Positions 62,711 through 64,000 of a DNA stretch of 64,000 nucleotides are shown in pieces. The notes beneath the pieces were generated by a model. That model ran no database searches. It was not told where the DNA came from and saw only the letters and a list, made by a program, of their open reading frames with translations. This DNA is from Thiomicrorhabdus lithotrophica (lineage in GTDB: Bacteria > Pseudomonadota > Gammaproteobacteria > Thiomicrospirales > Thiomicrospiraceae). The first letter of the stretch is position 1. Each line of letters starts with the position of its first letter. The DNA lies in NCBI RefSeq assembly GCF_029201445.1, contig NZ_CP102381.1:2046001-2110000 (forward strand), given 5' to 3'. A program made the translations under genes and the position numbers.

Positions 62711-63993
62711 GACATATCATTTCAAACGGTCGTGTCATCGATCCAAGCCAAAACTTAGATAAAATAACCAATGTCTATCTTTCCCGTGGCCGTGTCGTAG
62801 CGGTTGCTGATGAGGCACCAGAAGGCTTTACAGCCGATCAAGAGATTGATGCTACGGGCAAATGGATTCTACCAGGCCTGGTAGATTTACAAGCACGTTT
62901 AGGTGAACCTGGAAACCAATATGCAGGTAATATCGCATCCGAAACTCAAGCAGCGGTTGCGGGTGGAATTACGAGCATTTGTTGCCCACCAGATACCTCT
63001 CCTGTCAATGACTCTCAAGCCGTCACTGAGTTACTACAACGCCGCGCAAGGCAAGCAGCCACAGCCTTTATTATGCCCATTGGGGCCATTACACAAGGAC
63101 TAGAAGGTGAACGTTTAAGTAACTCCTTCTCTCTTAAACAAGCTGGCTGCATTGCTTTAAGCCAAGCGAACAAATCTATCCAAAACCCGCTAACGCTAAA
63201 AAATGCCTTAGAGTACAACTCAACCTTAAATATCCCAATTTTTCTGCGTTGCGAAGATACGCAATTAAAAAATGGAGGAATCGCACATAGTGGTCCAGTA
63301 AGTTCCCGTTTAGGACTGCCTGAAATCCCTCCTGCAGCAGAAACAACTGCTTTAGCTAGAGACTTACTATTAGTGGAAGAGTCAGGTGTTAAAGCGCACT
63401 TTTCACAAATTTCATGTGCTCGCTCGGTTGAGTTAATTGCGGATGCTAAAAAACGAGGGTTACCCGTTACCTGCGATGTCGCAATTCATCAATTGCATCT
63501 GTCTGAGATGGACTTACTTGGCTTCAATAGTCTATTTAATGTATCTCCACCGCTAAGAGGCATGAGCGATAAACAAGCACTTATCCTGGGCGTCAAATCC
63601 GGCATTATTGATGCTATCGTTAGCGACCATACACCTTTAGAGAAAGATGACAAACTACTACCATTTGGTGAAAGTGCGCCTGGCATTAGTGGTTTAGAAA
63701 CTTTACTCTCTCTACTCTTAAAGCTGGTTCAAGAGAACACGCTTGAATTAATGACGGCAATACGTTGTGTGACACAAATGCCTGCTCAGATTATTGACTG
63801 CCAAAGAGGTTCTCTCGCCGAAGGAAGTTCAGCTGATTTATGTATTTTGGATCCTGAGGCCATTTGGACTTTAGAAACCCAAAACATGCTAAGTGAAGGT
63901 AAAAATACCCCCTTTGCAGGTTGGGAGTTTATTGGTAAAGTTGAACAGACCTTCTTTCAAGGGCGTCCCGTTTACAAAAGTAGCCAAACATAA
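62707..63993 (+). CDS. pyrC': Dihydroorotase-like protein PyrC', probably inactive
   Basis: 428 residues with dihydroorotase fold, but the metal-binding signature HxHLREPG is replaced by [10 protein letters not shown], so both His ligands are gone. Further ligand positions look changed too (HFSQIS where active enzymes have H-V-S; IHQL for HHL), though SDHTP is kept. In Pseudomonas a similar inactive PyrC' is needed to assemble active ATCase, which fits its position overlapping pyrB. Starts with GTG and GGAGG upstream. A catalytic pyrC must be elsewhere. Contains an exact palindrome copy near its start (PGLVD). Confidence 0.92.
   Translation: MRHIISNGRVIDPSQNLDKITNVYLSRGRVVAVADEAPEGFTADQEIDATGKWILPGLVDLQARLGEPGNQYAGNIASETQAAVAGGITSICCPPDTSPVNDSQAVTELLQRRARQAATAFIMPIGAITQGLEGERLSNSFSLKQAGCIALSQANKSIQNPLTLKNALEYNSTLNIPIFLRCEDTQLKNGGIAHSGPVSSRLGLPEIPPAAETTALARDLLLVEESGVKAHFSQISCARSVELIADAKKRGLPVTCDVAIHQLHLSEMDLLGFNSLFNVSPPLRGMSDKQALILGVKSGIIDAIVSDHTPLEKDDKLLPFGESAPGISGLETLLSLLLKLVQENTLELMTAIRCVTQMPAQIIDCQRGSLAEGSSADLCILDPEAIWTLETQNMLSEGKNTPFAGWEFIGKVEQTFFQGRPVYKSSQT
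62871..62882. repeat. Iterated palindrome ACCAGGCCTGGT, inside pyrC'
   Basis: Exact copy within TACCAGGCCTGGTA, read as LPGLVD on the plus strand, a conserved spot in dihydroorotases. Confidence 0.88.
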
Positions 63994-64000
63994 AAGTTTG

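Overview
The window looks like a chromosomal segment of an AT-rich (roughly 40% GC) gammaproteobacterium. The gene set is largely housekeeping: class Ia ribonucleotide reductase, the rpsU-yqeY-dnaG-rpoD macromolecular synthesis cluster, metK-metF, purEK, gshAB, pyrRB-pyrC' and the yqgE-ruvX pair. Protein similarities and a persulfide-sensor-like ArsR regulator fit a Thiomicrospira/Hydrogenovibrio-type sulfur oxidiser, but the lineage is inference. I see no prophage, CRISPR array, rRNA or intact insertion sequence.

Layout. 1-11.2 kb: nrdA (cut by the window start) and nrdB on the same strand but about 8 kb apart, separated by cysQ-nudE, yrfG, tpm, a membrane thioredoxin, a spermidine-synthase-like enzyme, uup and a 570-bp MITE-like inverted-repeat element. 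11.3-15 kb: a histone-deacetylase-family gene back to back with an acyl-CoA synthetase/GNAT fusion, a candidate reversible lysine acylation pair. 15-19.4 kb: an ECF sigma factor with a membrane partner, then yihY-hmuU-hmuV. 19.5-21.7 kb: a bufferin/HvfABC-type RiPP operon with a Cys-repeat precursor carrying a Tat signal. 21.9-26.4 kb: a periplasmic-binding-protein/porin/GGDEF-EAL operon. 26.5-30.5 kb: a DJ-1 protein, a C-terminal processing protease, an SqrR/BigR-like ArsR regulator, a SprA-like protein and tRNA-Ile(CAU). 30.7-36.5 kb: rpoD, dnaG, yqeY, rpsU and divergent tsaD. 36.5-43.7 kb: plsY, folB, two tandem FliG-C-like small proteins, a MidA-type methyltransferase, uppP, NAD(P)HX repair and pldA. 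43.7-51 kb: purEK and three more genes around cyclic-di-GMP signalling. 51-54 kb: a SAM-II-like riboswitch, metK, metF and rsmE. 54-64 kb: a sensor diguanylate cyclase, gshAB, apbE, yqgE-ruvX and pyrR-pyrB-pyrC'.

The strongest unexplained signal is a 12-bp perfect palindrome, ACCAGGCCTGGT. It occurs 14 times exactly (8 intergenic, 6 inside genes), with at least six one-mismatch copies. By rough composition arithmetic about 0.001 copies would be expected. It behaves like a genome-wide highly iterated palindrome, and several copies lie inside longer symmetric hairpins at gene ends.

Other notable points: four proteins with GGDEF domains (three of them also EAL), three of which are fused or linked to periplasmic ligand-binding proteins; a dihydroorotase-like gene that has lost its metal-binding histidines and follows pyrB; and the tandem FliG-C-like genes, to which I cannot assign a function.
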